Assembly (NCBI GenBank): GCA_015143295.1
Contig: CM026568.1
Coordinates: forward strand, 13,956,607-14,020,606
Direction: 5' to 3'
Source: Tetracentron sinense
Taxonomy: Eukaryota > Streptophyta > Magnoliopsida > Trochodendrales > Trochodendraceae
Length of the DNA stretch: 64,000 bases
A program made the position numbers and the translations under genes. Within the stretch, counting starts at the first letter, position 1, and each line of letters begins with the position of its first letter. The notes below the pieces were generated by a model. That model had not been told where the DNA came from and ran no database searches. It worked only from the letters and a program-made list of their open reading frames with translations. Below are positions 1 to 11,354 of the stretch, piece after piece.

Positions 1-1
1 T

Positions 2-574
2 AAACAACCGCCATGCTCAGTCGTTTATGTAGCATTTGGCAGTATAACAATCTTCAGCCAGCATCAATTTGATGAACTAGCACTTGGGCTCGAACTTATC
101 GGTCGACCATTCTTATGGGTTGTGAGATCAGATCTTACTGCCGGGTCCGATATTGTATACCCAGATGGCTTCAAAGATAGAGTAGCTCATCATGGAAAGA
201 TAGTCATGTGGGCGCCTCAGCAAAAGGTGTTGGCTCACCCTTCTACTGCTTGTTTCATAACCCATTGTGGTTGGAACTCAACCACGGAAGGCCTAATCAC
301 AGGGGTCCCTTTTATATCCTGGCCTTACTTTGTTGATCAGTTCTATAATGAGAGGTGCATTTGTGATATTTGGAAGGTTGGTTTAGGGTTGAGCCCAGAT
401 AAAGATGGAATCATCTCAAGGCATGAAATTAAAAGTAAGGTTGAGAGCTTGCTCTGTGATCAAGGCATAAGAGCAAATGCTTTGAAATTGAAGGAAATGG
501 CTCGAAAGAGTATTAGTGAAGATGGATCTTCTTCAAAGAATCTCGAAGATTTCATCGAACAGATTAGGTGTTAA
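2..574 (+). CDS. UGT83A1-like UDP-glycosyltransferase, 3' part
   Basis: C-terminal half of a family-1 glycosyltransferase; these cytosolic enzymes move a sugar from a UDP-sugar to small plant metabolites. The frame is open from the first bases (NKQPPCSVVYVAFGS...) to the stop at 574, so the gene starts left of the window. The 44-residue PSPG sugar-donor box is at 209-340: it begins WAPQQKVLAHP, contains HCGWNS, has Glu at position 27 and ends in Asp-Gln (positions 43-44), the usual UDP-glucose signature. Downstream come ICDIWKVGLGL and the C-terminal helix ending in SSSKNLEDFIEQI. Overall it most resembles Arabidopsis UGT83A1 from memory of the family. It is close to the gene at 41387-43094, and the 3' flanks also align, so the two are tandem duplicates. 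No break is seen in the visible part. The acceptor substrate cannot be read from sequence. Confidence 0.9.
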   Translation, partial: KQPPCSVVYVAFGSITIFSQHQFDELALGLELIGRPFLWVVRSDLTAGSDIVYPDGFKDRVAHHGKIVMWAPQQKVLAHPSTACFITHCGWNSTTEGLITGVPFISWPYFVDQFYNERCICDIWKVGLGLSPDKDGIISRHEIKSKVESLLCDQGIRANALKLKEMARKSISEDGSSSKNLEDFIEQIRC

Positions 575-1092
575 AGATGTTCTTTGCCACTTCTTCAAGC
601 AGAGGAAATGTTGAAGATGTCTCTTGGACATGGTGCTTTACTCTATAAAATCTCCTATCAAAATATGATGCATCGATATGGTGATTTTACAAGAGAACTT
701 AGTAACTGATATGAGGCGTTTCTATGAACTTATATATTAATGTTGTGTAGACTAATGTGTACTAATAAGATTTGGTTGATGATATCTATCGCATAAAGAT
801 TACAACTCATACACGGTTACATCTTTGTACAAAAACTTTTAAATCTAAAACAATACAGCAACTCAGCTCCAATCTATCTAAATTTAGAGGCCATGGTATC
901 AAAGGAAGCTAACCATAGAGGTTATTGAACAACCTCATCCACGTGCTTGCCGTTACCATTGCTTCACTCAAGGAGGATCTTCCTTTGAACAAGGGAGTTG
1001 CTAATCCTAGAGATACCCATGGATATCATTGCATAAGGGAAGCTACTAATTCCCCTTCAATCAAGATTCTAGATAACCAAAAGGAGAGCAAG
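575..1092. other. 3' flank of the UGT gene; no gene seen
   Basis: The first 130 bases hold the 3' UTR: stretches such as GAAATGTTGAA, GGACATGG and ATCTCCTAT recur in the same order after the stop codon of the UGT gene at 41387-43094. The open frame at 925-1140 has no recognisable domain, lacks a plausible promoter and runs into the CACTA-like element, so it is not called as a gene. Confidence 0.5.
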
Positions 1093-1283
1093 CACTATAA
1101 GATTCCAGACTTTGAGCGGCGGTTCAAAACCGCCGCATAAAGTTCCTAAACCGCTGTTAATTCTTACAATGGTGGTTTAACATACCTTCATTACATAGAT
1201 TGTTGGGGAAGCCTTTTACGACAGTTTTTTATAACCATCGCTAAAAATCTGCCGCTAATTAAAAGGCCTTAAGTTTTGTAGTG
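1093..1283. mobile_element. Miniature CACTA-like (En/Spm) element
   Basis: The left end reads CACTATAAGA and the right end TTTTGTAGTG (reverse complement CACTACAAAA), the diagnostic CACTA terminus. The subterminal zone has the GC-rich inverted motifs usual in this superfamily: a 9-bp-stem hairpin GCGGCGGTT/AACCGCCGC at 1116-1136, and variants AACCGCTG and CTGCCGC further in. The flanking triplets are AAG and GAG, so a 3-bp target duplication would match at 2 of 3 bases. At 191 bp it carries no transposase and would depend on an autonomous relative. Alternative: only the right end is real and the left match is chance. Confidence 0.5.
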
Positions 1284-1534
1284 GAGTTTAGGGATTTATT
1301 ACCTCAAGAATAGCAACCTATATAGTTGGCTATCGATAGAGATCTTTGTATATATGTCTTTCTATTTTCAGTACACTGTATTTTTAGTACTCTGTAAATC
1401 TGCTCAAGTATATATACTAAATCAAGGGAACAAGCAACTTAGGTCGAGTGCTTCTTCCTTGTGCACATTGCACAAACCTCTTATTGTCTCATCGACCTCT
1501 TGTAATATTGTTCAAGGATGCACACATCCTTTTA
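1284..1534 (+). repeat. Putative 5' LTR of Copia A
   Basis: This non-coding stretch lies directly before the primer-binding site and has the pyrimidine-rich, TATA-containing look of a short Copia LTR. The left boundary is not certain: it abuts the CACTA-like terminus, and there is no second LTR to compare with. Confidence 0.45.
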
Positions 1535-1546
1535 TGGTATCAGATC
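1535..1546 (+). other. Primer-binding site of Copia A
   Basis: TGGTATCAGATC is one base from TGGTATCAGAGC, the complement of initiator tRNA-Met used by plant Copia elements. It sits about 55 bases before the gag start. Confidence 0.65.
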
Positions 1547-4500
1547 GAGCAAAAGGTTTCTGTAGAAAACCTGTAAGTCAGATTTCTCTCTTTCCTTATT
1601 TCATGGCCAATCAAATTGGTACTTCTACCATCAATACCACACCCCTTTTGCCCTACTCATCTATGTCAAACATGCTTTTGATTAAGCTTAATGGGAACAA
1701 CTATCTCTTACGGAGAAATCAAATTCTTCCATTACTTGAAAGCCAAGAGTTACTTGGCTATATTGATGGAACAACCATCCTCAACCATTACTCAGGAAGA
1801 TGGAACTTGAGTCATCAACCCTGAGTATCGAAAATGGCGCATCACTGTTCAATTTGTTATAAGCCTGATCAATTCTTTACTGACAGAGGCAACCATGAGT
1901 GTGACCATGGTTTGGAAGAATGCTTTTGAAGTATGGACAGCATTAGAAGAGTCCTTTGCCAATAAATCCAAGAACCGAGAGTTACAACTCCATGAGGAGT
2001 TACAAGTCTTGAAACGAGACACATCTAACATGTCAGATCATGTTCGAAAATTTTGAGCAATCTGTAATTACCTCACAGCCATAGGCAGCTTTGTTCCTCA
2101 CACAGATAAGGTGTACTTGTTGCTACGAGGTCTAGGACAAGAGTATCATACCTTTGTGACCACCACACTCACCAAACCTCCCATTCCATCATTTTCAAGA
2201 GGTGGTGCCATATCTTCTCAATCATGAACTTCTCCTATGAAGTCTCTCGCCCACTCCATCTAGCCATGAATCTGTATTTACTGTTCAACATGGAAGAGGA
2301 AATGGTAGGAAAAATAATCGTAGTGGTGGTGGTAGGAATTACAAACCTAACCACCACAACTAGATTACCACAATTCTAGTAACAGTAAGCAATAAGGTAG
2401 TCAGAATTTTGCTTCCACTTTCGGAGGCAATAATGGAAACTGTGGAGGACAGAGTTATCATAGATCCAATCAGCCTTATGATGGCCGAATCAAGCTTCAT
2501 CAAGCCATGATCAACGTTCTCTTATTCCTGGCACAAAAAATATTCCAAGCACATGCCTGATTTGTGGTCATGGTGGTCACACAGCCTTGGAATGTTGCAA
2601 CCGTTTAAAACATTCATATCAAACACTCTCTATAGCTGAGGCATTATCCTCTTTCACAATTCAAGATACTCAAGATGATGAGTGGTACCCTGATAGTCGA
2701 GCAACCGCTCATATGACCAATAATGAAGGTAAGCTCTCTCACTTTACATCCTACAATGGTGCAGATCGAGTTCTAGTTGGCAGTGGATCATGTATTCCTA
2801 TCACTCATACAAGATCAGTTTCTCTAACCACTCCTATAGGTTTTTTTCAATTACATAATACATTTCTTGTCCCTCACATTAAAAAGAATTTGATCTCGAT
2901 AACCCAATTTACTAGAGATAACGATTTTCTATTCACCTTTTCTTCTACTGGCTTTGTTACTCAAGCACGAAAAATAGGAAAAGTGTTGGAGACAGAGAGC
3001 AGCAAAGGCGATCTTTACATCCTTGATCAACTTCACTAAGCATTCCTATTCTCATCTTCTTTGGTCAAGGGAAGTTCGGAAATTCAGCACAATCGCTTTG
3101 GGTCATGTTGCTCCCAAAATAATTGAGTTTTTAAATAAATCCAAAGAGATCCAACTAGTGGACTCTTCCTTATGTAAGCTATCTATTCTCTCTCATTTCC
3201 GGTTAGGAAAAAGCAAACGTTTACCATTTGATTCTAATAATAAAAGTTGCACAACACCTCTTGGTTTGGTGCATTTTGATATATGGGGCCCTTCACCTAT
3301 TACATCTCCATCAGGATTTCGTTATTATGTTGTCTTTATTGATGATTTTAGTCGATACTCATGGTTCTTTCCATTAGAGAAATAATCATATATTTTTCTC
3401 AACCTTTCTTCATTATCAAAAACTGGTTGAGAATCAACTAAATCACAAAATAAAAATTCGTCAATGCGATGGAGGTCAAGAGTTCGCTAGTTCAGTGTTC
3501 TTGCAGCATTTATCTCACTACGGTATCCAAAAAAGGGCTTCATGCCCTCACACCCCTTCTCAAAATGGTAAAGCTGAGCATAAATACAGATGCTTGACAG
3601 AAATGGGACTCACTCTACTCCTCCATAGTCATGCACCATCCAAATTGTGGGTCGAAACCTTTTCTACTGCGGTCTACATTGTTAATCGGCTTACTACCCC
3701 TGTTCACCAACATTCATCCCTGTAAGTCCTACTGTTTGGTGAGACTCCTAATTGTTCATGTTTAGGATATTCAGATGTTTATATTTTCCATATCTTCGTG
3801 ATTACTCACCCTAGAAGCTTGTTCCCAAAAGCTCTCGTTGTGCATTTATTGGATAAAACTCTCTTCACTAGGGTTTTTCATTGCCTTGATTTGGAAACTA
3901 ATTGGTTTAAATTTCCCGCCATGTTGTATTTGATGAAACTCATTTTCCATTTTCTCACTCACCTCATACTTCATCTGTATCACATGATCTTGTTGGCTTT
4001 GACGATCCCGATTGCATGCATGAACCAGATGTATCTCTTAGTGATGAACAAGTCTCTTCTAGCTAACCATTGGACCCCACACATCACCAACTGGATCTTC
4101 CTTCAAACGATATGGCTCCATTAGGCTCTCAGGTGCTGCTCCCACCACTATCCAGGGATCCGTCGAAATACAGTAGTTCGGCAACATCTCCTCTTGCTCA
4201 GCTCCCATCACCCTCACTTCTGTTTGGATCTATCAACATACCTGCTCATGCTACACCTGCATGACCCATAATTGATGTCCACCCGGTTGCTATTGGGAAC
4301 TCTTTTGCCTAGCCGATTCCAAGTACTAGTGCTCTTCACATGTTTGGAGGTTAGATCATCATTGAGTTACCCATTGCTTCAGATAACTCTCATCCTATGG
4401 TCAAACGTTCTAAGGCCAAGAATTTTACCAAGCATCCACTTCTGCCACACACCTCCAAATCTAGCTTACAGACTAATCTTCATCTTTTTGAGGCACATCT

Positions 4501-4978
4501 GTGTAACTCTGAACCACGTGGCTTCAAATCCGCTGCAAAACATTCCCAATGGCTTGCCGCTATGGATGAAGAGATGGCCGCTCTTCATCAGAATCACACT
4601 TGGAACCTCACTCTTCGCCTTGCTAGCATTAATATTGTTGGTTGTCATCGGATATACAAAACCAAACTCAAGGCTGATGGTACTATAGAATGATACAAGG
4701 CTCGACATGTGGCCAAGGGCTACTCTCAGATGCACGTCGTTGACTTTGATGAGACTTTTAGTCCTGTGGGCAAGCCTACTACCATTCATTTGGTTCTCTC
4801 CTTAGCTACTATGCATCGATAAGAGATCCAACAACCTGAAGTCAAGAATGTCTTCTTGCATGGCTATTTGCAAGAAGTGCATATGGATTAACCCACCGGC
4901 TACTCTGATGAATCTCATCCCCAACATGTATGTCGTCTCAATAAAGCCTTGTAATGCTTAAAATAGATACTCATGCTT

Positions 4979-5195
4979 TTTTTTTTATAGAAACACCTCC
5001 CTGTGGGGGAGGGAGGTTTAACTGTTTAGTAAATTGAAAAAGAAGCTACAAAGGGGGACATAAACCAAAACCCCTAGATTAAGATTAACCCTTTAAGCCC
5101 AACCAGAATGTCATCCAAGCTCTTGAAGATCTTACTGGTGGCGCTGACACATGCTTCATTAGCTAAGTAATCCGGGTTTGACCGTTTTAGCATAT
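4979..5195 (-). mobile_element. LINE 3' tail inserted in Copia A
   Basis: A run of T's opens an insertion that interrupts the Copia A reverse-transcriptase region, i.e. a poly-A tail read on the minus strand. Next to it lies sequence ending in GGTTTATGTCCCCC on the minus strand. The same motif stands just before the poly-A end of the LINE at 49516-52300 (GGGGGACATAAA on the + strand in both). Only about 200 bases of 3' end are present, as expected for a 5'-truncated L1-type insertion. No clear target duplication was found. Confidence 0.6.
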
Positions 5196-5538
5196 TTTCA
5201 CTTGACATTAGCTTCACCTATAGCCATGCCAACTCCTCCATGTTCATCTTCCACAACCCTATTGGCACGATGCTCCTACTTGCGTATGTTGATGACATCA
5301 TCCTCATGAGAAGTAACTCCTCTCTTCTCTAGACCTTCATTCGGTTGCTTAGTTATGAGTTTTCCATGAAAGACTTGGGGCTGTTGCACCACTTTCTTGG
5401 AATTGAAGCAGTATCTACACACTCAGGCTTGTTTCTATCTCAGTCCAAGTATGTCATTGATCTTCTTCAATGAGTCACTCTATCTCAGAGTTCAAATCTT
5501 GGTCATTTTTCGTATAAATTGAAAGTGAGTGCCCTTTT

Positions 5539-5759
5539 TGAAGAAAATAAGGAGCAAAAGTAAAGATGGAACCTTTAATTAGTTTTTGGAAGAAAGTAGG
5601 TGTTCATACATCCAAAAGTGTTGAATCTATCCTCACTGAATCTATTACTCCCAAAGTATCAATTAGTTGCTTTGCTAACGTGTGGGGACAGTTGTGCTGA
5701 TCCAGAATTTGCTCTGTTAATGTGTGGGGACAGCTGTGCAGATTCAGACTTGGAGTCTC
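5539..5759 (-). repeat. 3' LTR of Copia B, left part
   Basis: The segment begins TGAAGAAAATAAG and matches the LTR at 28214-28815 in blocks, e.g. the shared AATTTGCTCTGYTAAYGTGT and GACTTGGAGTCTC. It stops at the Athila insertion; its last five bases (CTTCA) are at 20300-20304. At about 226 bp it is shorter than its partner, which carries a SINE plus about 190 bp absent here. Confidence 0.75.
5755..5759. repeat. Target duplication GTCTC, left
   Basis: GTCTC stands directly before the Athila LTR and recurs at 20295-20299 directly after it. The filled-in target matches the intact Copia B LTR (GGAGTCTCCTTCA at 28803-28815). Confidence 0.85.
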
Positions 5760-7077
5760 TAATCGTCAATTAAATAAATGTCGTAGCAGCTACAATTTCG
5801 TAGAATAGTGACTAGTATAGGGTGTCAAACCACAGAAGATTGCGCTGGTTTGATTGCTTTTATCTCAAGATTGATTGTGAGTTAAAGAGTAATAAGTTGA
5901 TTTGATTGGATTTATTTTAACCTAAAAACATAACTTAAACTAGTAAATTCTATTTTAAGTAATTAAACTAAGAGCTTTTGATGATATATTAGTGAGAGAA
6001 GATCTAGGGTGTTCAAATCCACCACTAGCTTCATAACTGGCCCCTAATGCATTTATTTAAGTCCATCACAATGTAAACAACAGGGATAAGAGTGACTACA
6101 AGACTCCATTCATCCATCTAGAATGATTCAAGGGATTAGATCCTAGGCATATCCTATCTTCGGTTAGCATGAGTGATACACACTAAACTAGGGTTGTGAA
6201 ATTACTCATCTTCCCCTTAGCATAAAATATCCTATGATTTAATTCCTCAACAGTAATACCATTGCATAAAATCTACATTAATAATCACAGAAAATTAAGA
6301 TGGATGATTTCAATTTCAATATAATAAAACCTAAGACAAGGATAGAATCACACTGAAATTGAATATAATCAATAAACTCTGGTTATGAATAACCCTCTTA
6401 TTATGTAATCATTGTTTACAATTGAATAAATTAAAATAAAGTAGAAAGAGACACAATTACTTAGCTAGGGTTTCATCTAAATCCTAGAAAAAAAGAGATT
6501 AGTTCATAACGAGAGTAAGGAACACCGCTTTCGATGAAGAACACGAGCAATCCATCCTCCAACCTTCACAGATCTCCAGAGCCTTTTCTCTTTCAAATCT
6601 AAAAATTCAAAACCTTTTACATGGAAGGAGGCTTTCCTTTTTATAGAGAGAGAGTTTCAATGAACTGTAGTTTTAGAAACATCCAAAAGGGCACCAATCA
6701 ATCGGCCAAAAGGGCACCGATCGATCGGTGGTTACAGAATTTGTCTAAACTTTCTTGATAGAAGTTGTAGACCTTTTCAAGCCGGTCGTTTTGATATATT
6801 ATGGGCCTAAATCGAAGCTACGGTTAAGGAGTTATGCCGTGAACATCGAACAAAAGTTGATTTTGCATTTCTACTTCTTTTAAGCTCGGATCTTTGTTTG
6901 GTAGCCATTCACAAGAAACTTTAAAGCTTGTAAATGATCATTTTTGTTTTCTTTTCCTTGCATAAACCTGAAAGTAATAAATACACCCAAGTGAAGTATC
7001 ATAGTGGATAAATGAGCTCAAAGAGATTAACAAATGAAGTTTAAGGTGCATAAATGTGTAATAATTAGCATCGATCA
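5760..7077 (-). repeat. 3' LTR of the Athila element
   Basis: 1,318 bp, aligned end to end with 18932-20294. The minus-strand TATA motif (CTATAAAAAG) is near 6640. About 75 bp upstream of it on the minus strand is the perfect 16-bp palindrome CACCGATCGATCGGTG (6715-6730). Confidence 0.85.
6715..6730. promoter_or_regulatory. Palindrome in Athila LTR U3
   Basis: CACCGATCGATCGGTG reads the same on both strands. It lies just upstream of the LTR TATA box; the other LTR keeps the core ACGATCGATCGGT near 19927-19939. The same core is clustered at 12611-12975. A regulator-binding role is inference. Confidence 0.45.
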
Positions 7078-7919
7078 CAACCTCAAACTTACATATTGCT
7101 AGTCCTCAAGCAATAGAAATAAAACTAAGCTAAGCTAAATTACATCCCCTTCGTGGGATCTCTGGTTGCAGTTGACATATGCAACAAGCCTTTTAAACCC
7201 CTAGGTGGCCCTAGTGGACGAGTGAAGTCTCGTGAGGGTTTACCAGTGACGATACCTACAATTCCCCTACAACTCTGCACATATGCTAAAGTATGACATG
7301 CACTAGTAAAAATATCATAATACACACAACATAATTCTCTCGTTATCAACCGGCTTTATTCTTGACTCTCCACATCCTCAATTTCACAAAACCTTACACA
7401 ATTTTGAACATTTATGCTTATTTAAAGATTGGTCATTTGTCTCATTTGATGTGTAGTGTGACTGTCAATTGAATATTTGATCTTAACATTTTCTTTCAAC
7501 AGATGTTCTATCACCCCTTCTGTTATCAGATTTCTCATCAATTCAATTACCGACCCAAGGATTTTTCTTGACACTTTTTTTTTATTGAATGAGTTGACTG
7601 TGCAAAGTCTAAGTTCATTAAGCTTTCTAAACAACCCGTGTAGCAAGTGTTAGGCCAGTGACTCCCAAACCAGACGGTCTTAGGGCACCAGGTGTTAAGA
7701 CATCCCTAGGACTTATTAACTTGAGTCAAATAGGCTCCGAACTCAGACTAGTCACTCTTGATAAATGTTTGTTCCAAACCTCCACTGTTTGACATGAACA
7801 CTCTCTGCTTAGTGAGGCAGGAGGCCCGGTTACTAAGCAGGAGTTCGGTTCAAAGATTTAAATAATGATAGTGGAGGTATAACTTCTCTGTGATTCTTTA
7901 TCCATTCCGGAATTCACAC
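7078..7919 (-). other. Athila 3' non-coding region, left of the nested LTR
   Basis: A purine-rich stretch (minus strand TAAGTTTGAGGTTG) touches the 3' LTR and is the likely polypurine tract. The rest is non-coding Athila 3' sequence. It includes a 51-bp block (7787-7837, core GTGAGGCAGGAGGCCCGG) repeated in the same orientation at 10663-10713, on the other side of the nested LTR. No gene is seen. Confidence 0.5.
7787..7837. repeat. Direct repeat flanking the Tat/Ogre-type LTR, left copy
   Basis: 51 bp, about three mismatches to 10663-10713. It lies outside the LTR ends (83 bp before the left end; the partner is 89 bp after the right end), so it is not a target duplication. Confidence 0.8.
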
Positions 7920-10573
7920 TGTAAGCACCCAATTTTTACACCCCTATCTAATTATGGTCAAGATCTTTAACCATGGTTACCCCTACCAAGTCCCCTAAAC
8001 CCTAGGTAAACCTCTAGTTAAGTCTTAGGCCTCACCTTAAGTCGAACCCTAGAGAACCCTAGAACCAAGCCCTAACCCTAGGTAAACTCTAGCTTAACCA
8101 TAGGTAAACCCTAGGGCTTAACCTTAAGTAAATCCCCAGTTGACTTTAGGTCCTACCCTAAGGTGAACCCTAGTGAAACCTAAGTCAAAACCTTAGCCCT
8201 AGGTAACCCTAAACCAAAGCCCTAGCCTAACCCTAGAGCCCTTAACGCTTAAACTCTAAGTCCAAGGCCCCTTGGGCCTGAACCCTTAAACATGGGCCCA
8301 TGGGACCCAAAAATCCTAAATCCAAACCCCTATTACTGTACGTGCATGGGCCAAGCCCAATTTATTCAAATCTCAGTTTGGCCGTAGATGATCTACCGCC
8401 ATTACCTCACCTCCCTCACTCGACCTCCACAGGGTCCGTCCACCATCTAGACCTTCCCCTTAATCTCCATAGTGTCCTAAGGTTCTCCCCTATAAATCCA
8501 CACCCTCCACAACCGTATGATCCATCTGAAAACTCCCCAGTTCGAACCCATGAACATTTCTCAGGTCACACAACCCTCATCCAAGCTTCCCTAAGCCCTC
8601 AATAGATCCAGAAATCCCTCCCAGCTCCTTCCTTTGCGTCTGTGCAGCACCCCCATTGGTGCACCACCATTAATAGCAGCCTTCACCTCCTCAGCAAGAG
8701 CAGAGCATCAGGGTAGGGCAGCCCCTACCCTAGTTTTTTATCGCTTTTTATATCTATTGTGAGCGCCTAGTCATTTCCAGGGAACTTCTATTGTTCTTTG
8801 GTTGGTTTCAGTTTAAAACCCAACATAGGGGTGTTCACCCACCTTGATCATAGGTGTGGTGAACCCCTATGGGTATAGCAGTCAATCCGGAAGCATCAAG
8901 ATCACCTCAGGCATCTTTGGGGGTCCCTCAGTTTATGAGGGAACCCTTAGTAGCATGGGTGCACAGCCTCGAGAGCACAAAACCTGGTTTTCAAAAAATC
9001 CAAGAATGGCGGTAAACTCAGTACTGTCATTCCTGGCAGTTATGTTTGCAGCCATGGTTAACATACTTGGATGGGTCCTGGTCCTTGTCCATGTCCAGGG
9101 CCTGGGTTGAACTCCCCTGACTCCCATGAGTCTAACTTGGTCCTTCCAGGTTCAGGGTTTAAGCTTAACCATGGTTAAAATCTATAAAAACAAACTCTAT
9201 CGGTAATGGCAGTAGTTCATCTACTGCCATTCTTTTTTTTACCTAGTTTGGCAATGGCGGTAGATCATCTATTGCCATTTTGTGATTTTTCATACAACAC
9301 ATTTGGGACTCTGTGGGGCCCACTCCAGGACATCCCTGGGGCCCACCCCAGGCTCATTCTCTTTCCTGGAGTCCCCTCTTCAACCTTATGGGTTCAGAAC
9401 CCTCTAGTTGAACCCTTAACCTCGAGTTATCAGTGTGCAAACCAGGGTTAAAATTTCAGTTTTAATGGCGGTAATCCTATTACCGCCATTAAACTATTTT
9501 TAATTGTGGGTTGTTTGCACAGGGCCCAGGCCTGGTAGGAGGCCACTCTAGGCATTGCCTAGTCCCCTGGGCACACTGTAGACCTCTCTCAGCCTTAACT
9601 AGGGGTTAAGCCAACCCCGATTAGATTTTAACCGTGGTTAACTGACCCAACCATAAGGAAAAAATCCTAGAAATTCCCTAAAGATCTAAAATAATTCGAA
9701 ATTGCAAAATCTGAGCAAACTAGACTCAATTGCTTCCTAACCACGGTTTAACCATGGTTAAACACCTTCCTAACCACAGTTAAGCCCATTTAACAGTGGT
9801 AAAATCTGGAAAATTCACAAAAAACACATCTTTAACCATAAAACTGACTTTGGCCCATTTTTCCCTGGTTAGCAACCCTAAAAAAGGTTAAACCACCCTT
9901 AACCCCGATTAGCAAGCCTAACTGCGGTTACTTTCGATTTTGGCCTATCGGGCCTAAAATCCAGTCTACCGGACTTATCCTCAGCTTACTAGGCCCCATC
10001 TTAGCCTACCGGGCTTAATCACATCTTCCTTTAATTGTGGTTAACAACCTTAACCATTGTTAGTTTGACCTAACCCCAGTCAAACTCTGGCTTAGCCTAC
10101 CGGGCTTCTCCTGAGCCTACCAGATCCAAACCCTAGTCTACCGGACTACCCCTAAGTCTACCGGGCTTGAACCATGCACTTGATCAACCCCGAACAACCG
10201 AACCCTAGTCTACCGGACTAACCCTGTTAGCCATCCTTGGTGCACACGCACACACCCCTAGCCTCGGCACAGGCTCACGTGCCAGAACTATGCTCGGTCT
10301 GATCTCACCCTTGTAAGTACGTAGGCAACCCAACCCGGGTTCAACCCTAGTCAGCTTTACCCTTCTTGGATTAGTGTTAACTTGAATACTCAGGCATTTA
10401 AACAAACATTGACTTTAATTGGCTTAAACCAAGGGAGTAAGGAACCGTTGTAAAACGGAAGCCTCGGAGTGCCTAACAAATTTCCTGGACTTAATCGAAC
10501 CCCTTATCCTGATCTCATTCACAGACCAAGACCTTATCCAACTCTTGTGGGACTTATCCCTTTTGAATGAACA
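7920..10573 (+). repeat. Tat/Ogre-type Gypsy LTR nested in the Athila element (fossil)
   Basis: It starts TGTAAGCACCC and ends GAACA; two bases later comes TGGCGACTCT, the start of the tRNA-Arg-type primer-binding site typical of Tat/Ogre elements. Only about 90 bases of internal region follow, then Athila sequence resumes, so this is an orphan LTR with a stump. At 2.65 kb it is non-coding: open frames inside it are chance. It is rich in CCCTAGGTAA-like blocks, TTAACCATGGTTAA palindromes (GTTTAACCATGGTTAAAC at 9746-9763), CTACCGGRCTT repeats (about 9936-10215) and five copies of a 27-bp palindrome. No target duplication was found at its edges. Confidence 0.65.
8377..9490. repeat. Five dispersed copies of a 27-bp imperfect palindrome
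   Basis: Copies at 8377-8403, 9005-9031, 9205-9231, 9253-9279 and 9464-9490, all exactly 27 bp. Arms are AATGGCGGTA and TACCGCCATT with variants; the centre varies (GATGATC, ACTCAG, GTTCATC, GATCATC, ATCCTAT). The last copy has perfect 12-bp arms around CCT. The family is confined to the Tat/Ogre-type LTR in this window. Confidence 0.85.
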
Positions 10574-10575
10574 AG

Positions 10576-10585
10576 TGGCGACTCT
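10576..10585 (+). other. Primer-binding site stump next to the Tat/Ogre-type LTR
   Basis: TGGCGACTCT matches the 5' part of the tRNA-Arg-complementary site used by Tat/Ogre elements and sits two bases after the LTR end. Confidence 0.6.
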
Positions 10586-10662
10586 AAATCAACCCTCACA
10601 CCCAAGAGGGTACAACACGACATCCCTTTTTGTGAATCCGAAATCCTGCGCTCACACACACA

Positions 10663-10713
10663 GTTTGACGCGAACACTCTTTGCTTAGTGAGGCAGGAGG
10701 CCCGGTTACTAAG
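10663..10713. repeat. Direct repeat flanking the Tat/Ogre-type LTR, right copy
   Basis: Partner of 7787-7837. Beyond it, Athila 3' non-coding sequence continues to the env-like region. Confidence 0.8.
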
Positions 10714-11354
10714 TGCAAACCTAGTTAAGTAATCATTTGTGTCATTAAAGATTTTTTTCAATTTAGCCAAGGTGGTTTTCAATTTCTAGGTCATCTAACT
10801 TCTTCAGAGGTTTCAAAAACATCAATTGATTGACTCAGTTTCAAGCCCCACAAGACAATATGGTAGAGTGCACGTACAATTTCTCAAAGTGACTCATGAC
10901 TTCATAAATTTTCAGCATGCAAAGTTCAGTCAAGAGTAAGCATTGTATATATTTGGGATCATGTGTTCTCAAATTAAGCTAATCAATAATGAGTGGATTA
11001 TAATGATAGTTATTTCTCAACCCCAAACTTAAAGATTACATTGTCCTCAATGTAAAAAGAATTAAAGCACAAGTAATGGGGAACAAGAATACCTAACATG
11101 TGAGGGCAATCCATGAATGAAAGATGAATAAAGAGAAAGAATATAAAAAATTTATTAAGCAAAGATCACCCCAAACTTCATTGAAACTGTATCTTGCAGG
11201 GTGAGTGAGAAAGATGGTGCATATAAGGAGAAACCACAAATGTCAATATATAGATATATATGTGAAGCAAATACATCTAGAAAACAACAAAAGCCGAATA
11301 AACCTAAGTGATAGCAGCACAGATCACAACAGAAGATAAAGCAAAGCCGAACGA
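10714..11354 (-). other. Athila 3' non-coding region between env-like ORF and nested LTR
   Basis: AT-rich, without a recognisable product. It lies downstream of the env-like region on the minus strand and belongs to the Athila element. Confidence 0.45.

Larger units (their letters stand above)
1284..5471 (+). mobile_element. Copia LTR retrotransposon A (fossil, 3' truncated)
   Basis: Parts in order: putative 5' LTR (to about 1534); primer-binding site; gag region from about 1603, with an NYLLRRNQILPLLESQ-type N-terminus and a CX2CX4HX4C zinc knuckle at about 2554-2595; protease zone near 2686; integrase about 3150-3730 (HFDIWGPSP, FIDDFSRYSWF); reverse transcriptase about 4500-5471 (AYVDDIIL, MKDLG). 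A LINE 3' tail sits inside the RT region. No RNase H and no 3' LTR are seen; the right end abuts Copia B. The copy is clearly broken, with more than ten breaks, and looks older than its neighbours. It lies between the UGT copies and helped separate them. Confidence 0.85.

Noticed and set aside
925-1140. 71-codon frame after the first UGT gene
   Set aside because: No domain, and it ends inside the CACTA-like element.
7990-8250. Many AACCCTAG/CCCTAGGTAA blocks resembling plant telomere repeat
   Set aside because: No regular 7-bp array; the spacing is irregular and the blocks lie inside a Tat/Ogre-type LTR.
8300-9451. Open frames in the Tat/Ogre-type LTR (8300-8605, 8844-9110, 9206-9451)
   Set aside because: Non-coding LTR sequence with palindromic repeats; no domain, and composition follows the repeats.
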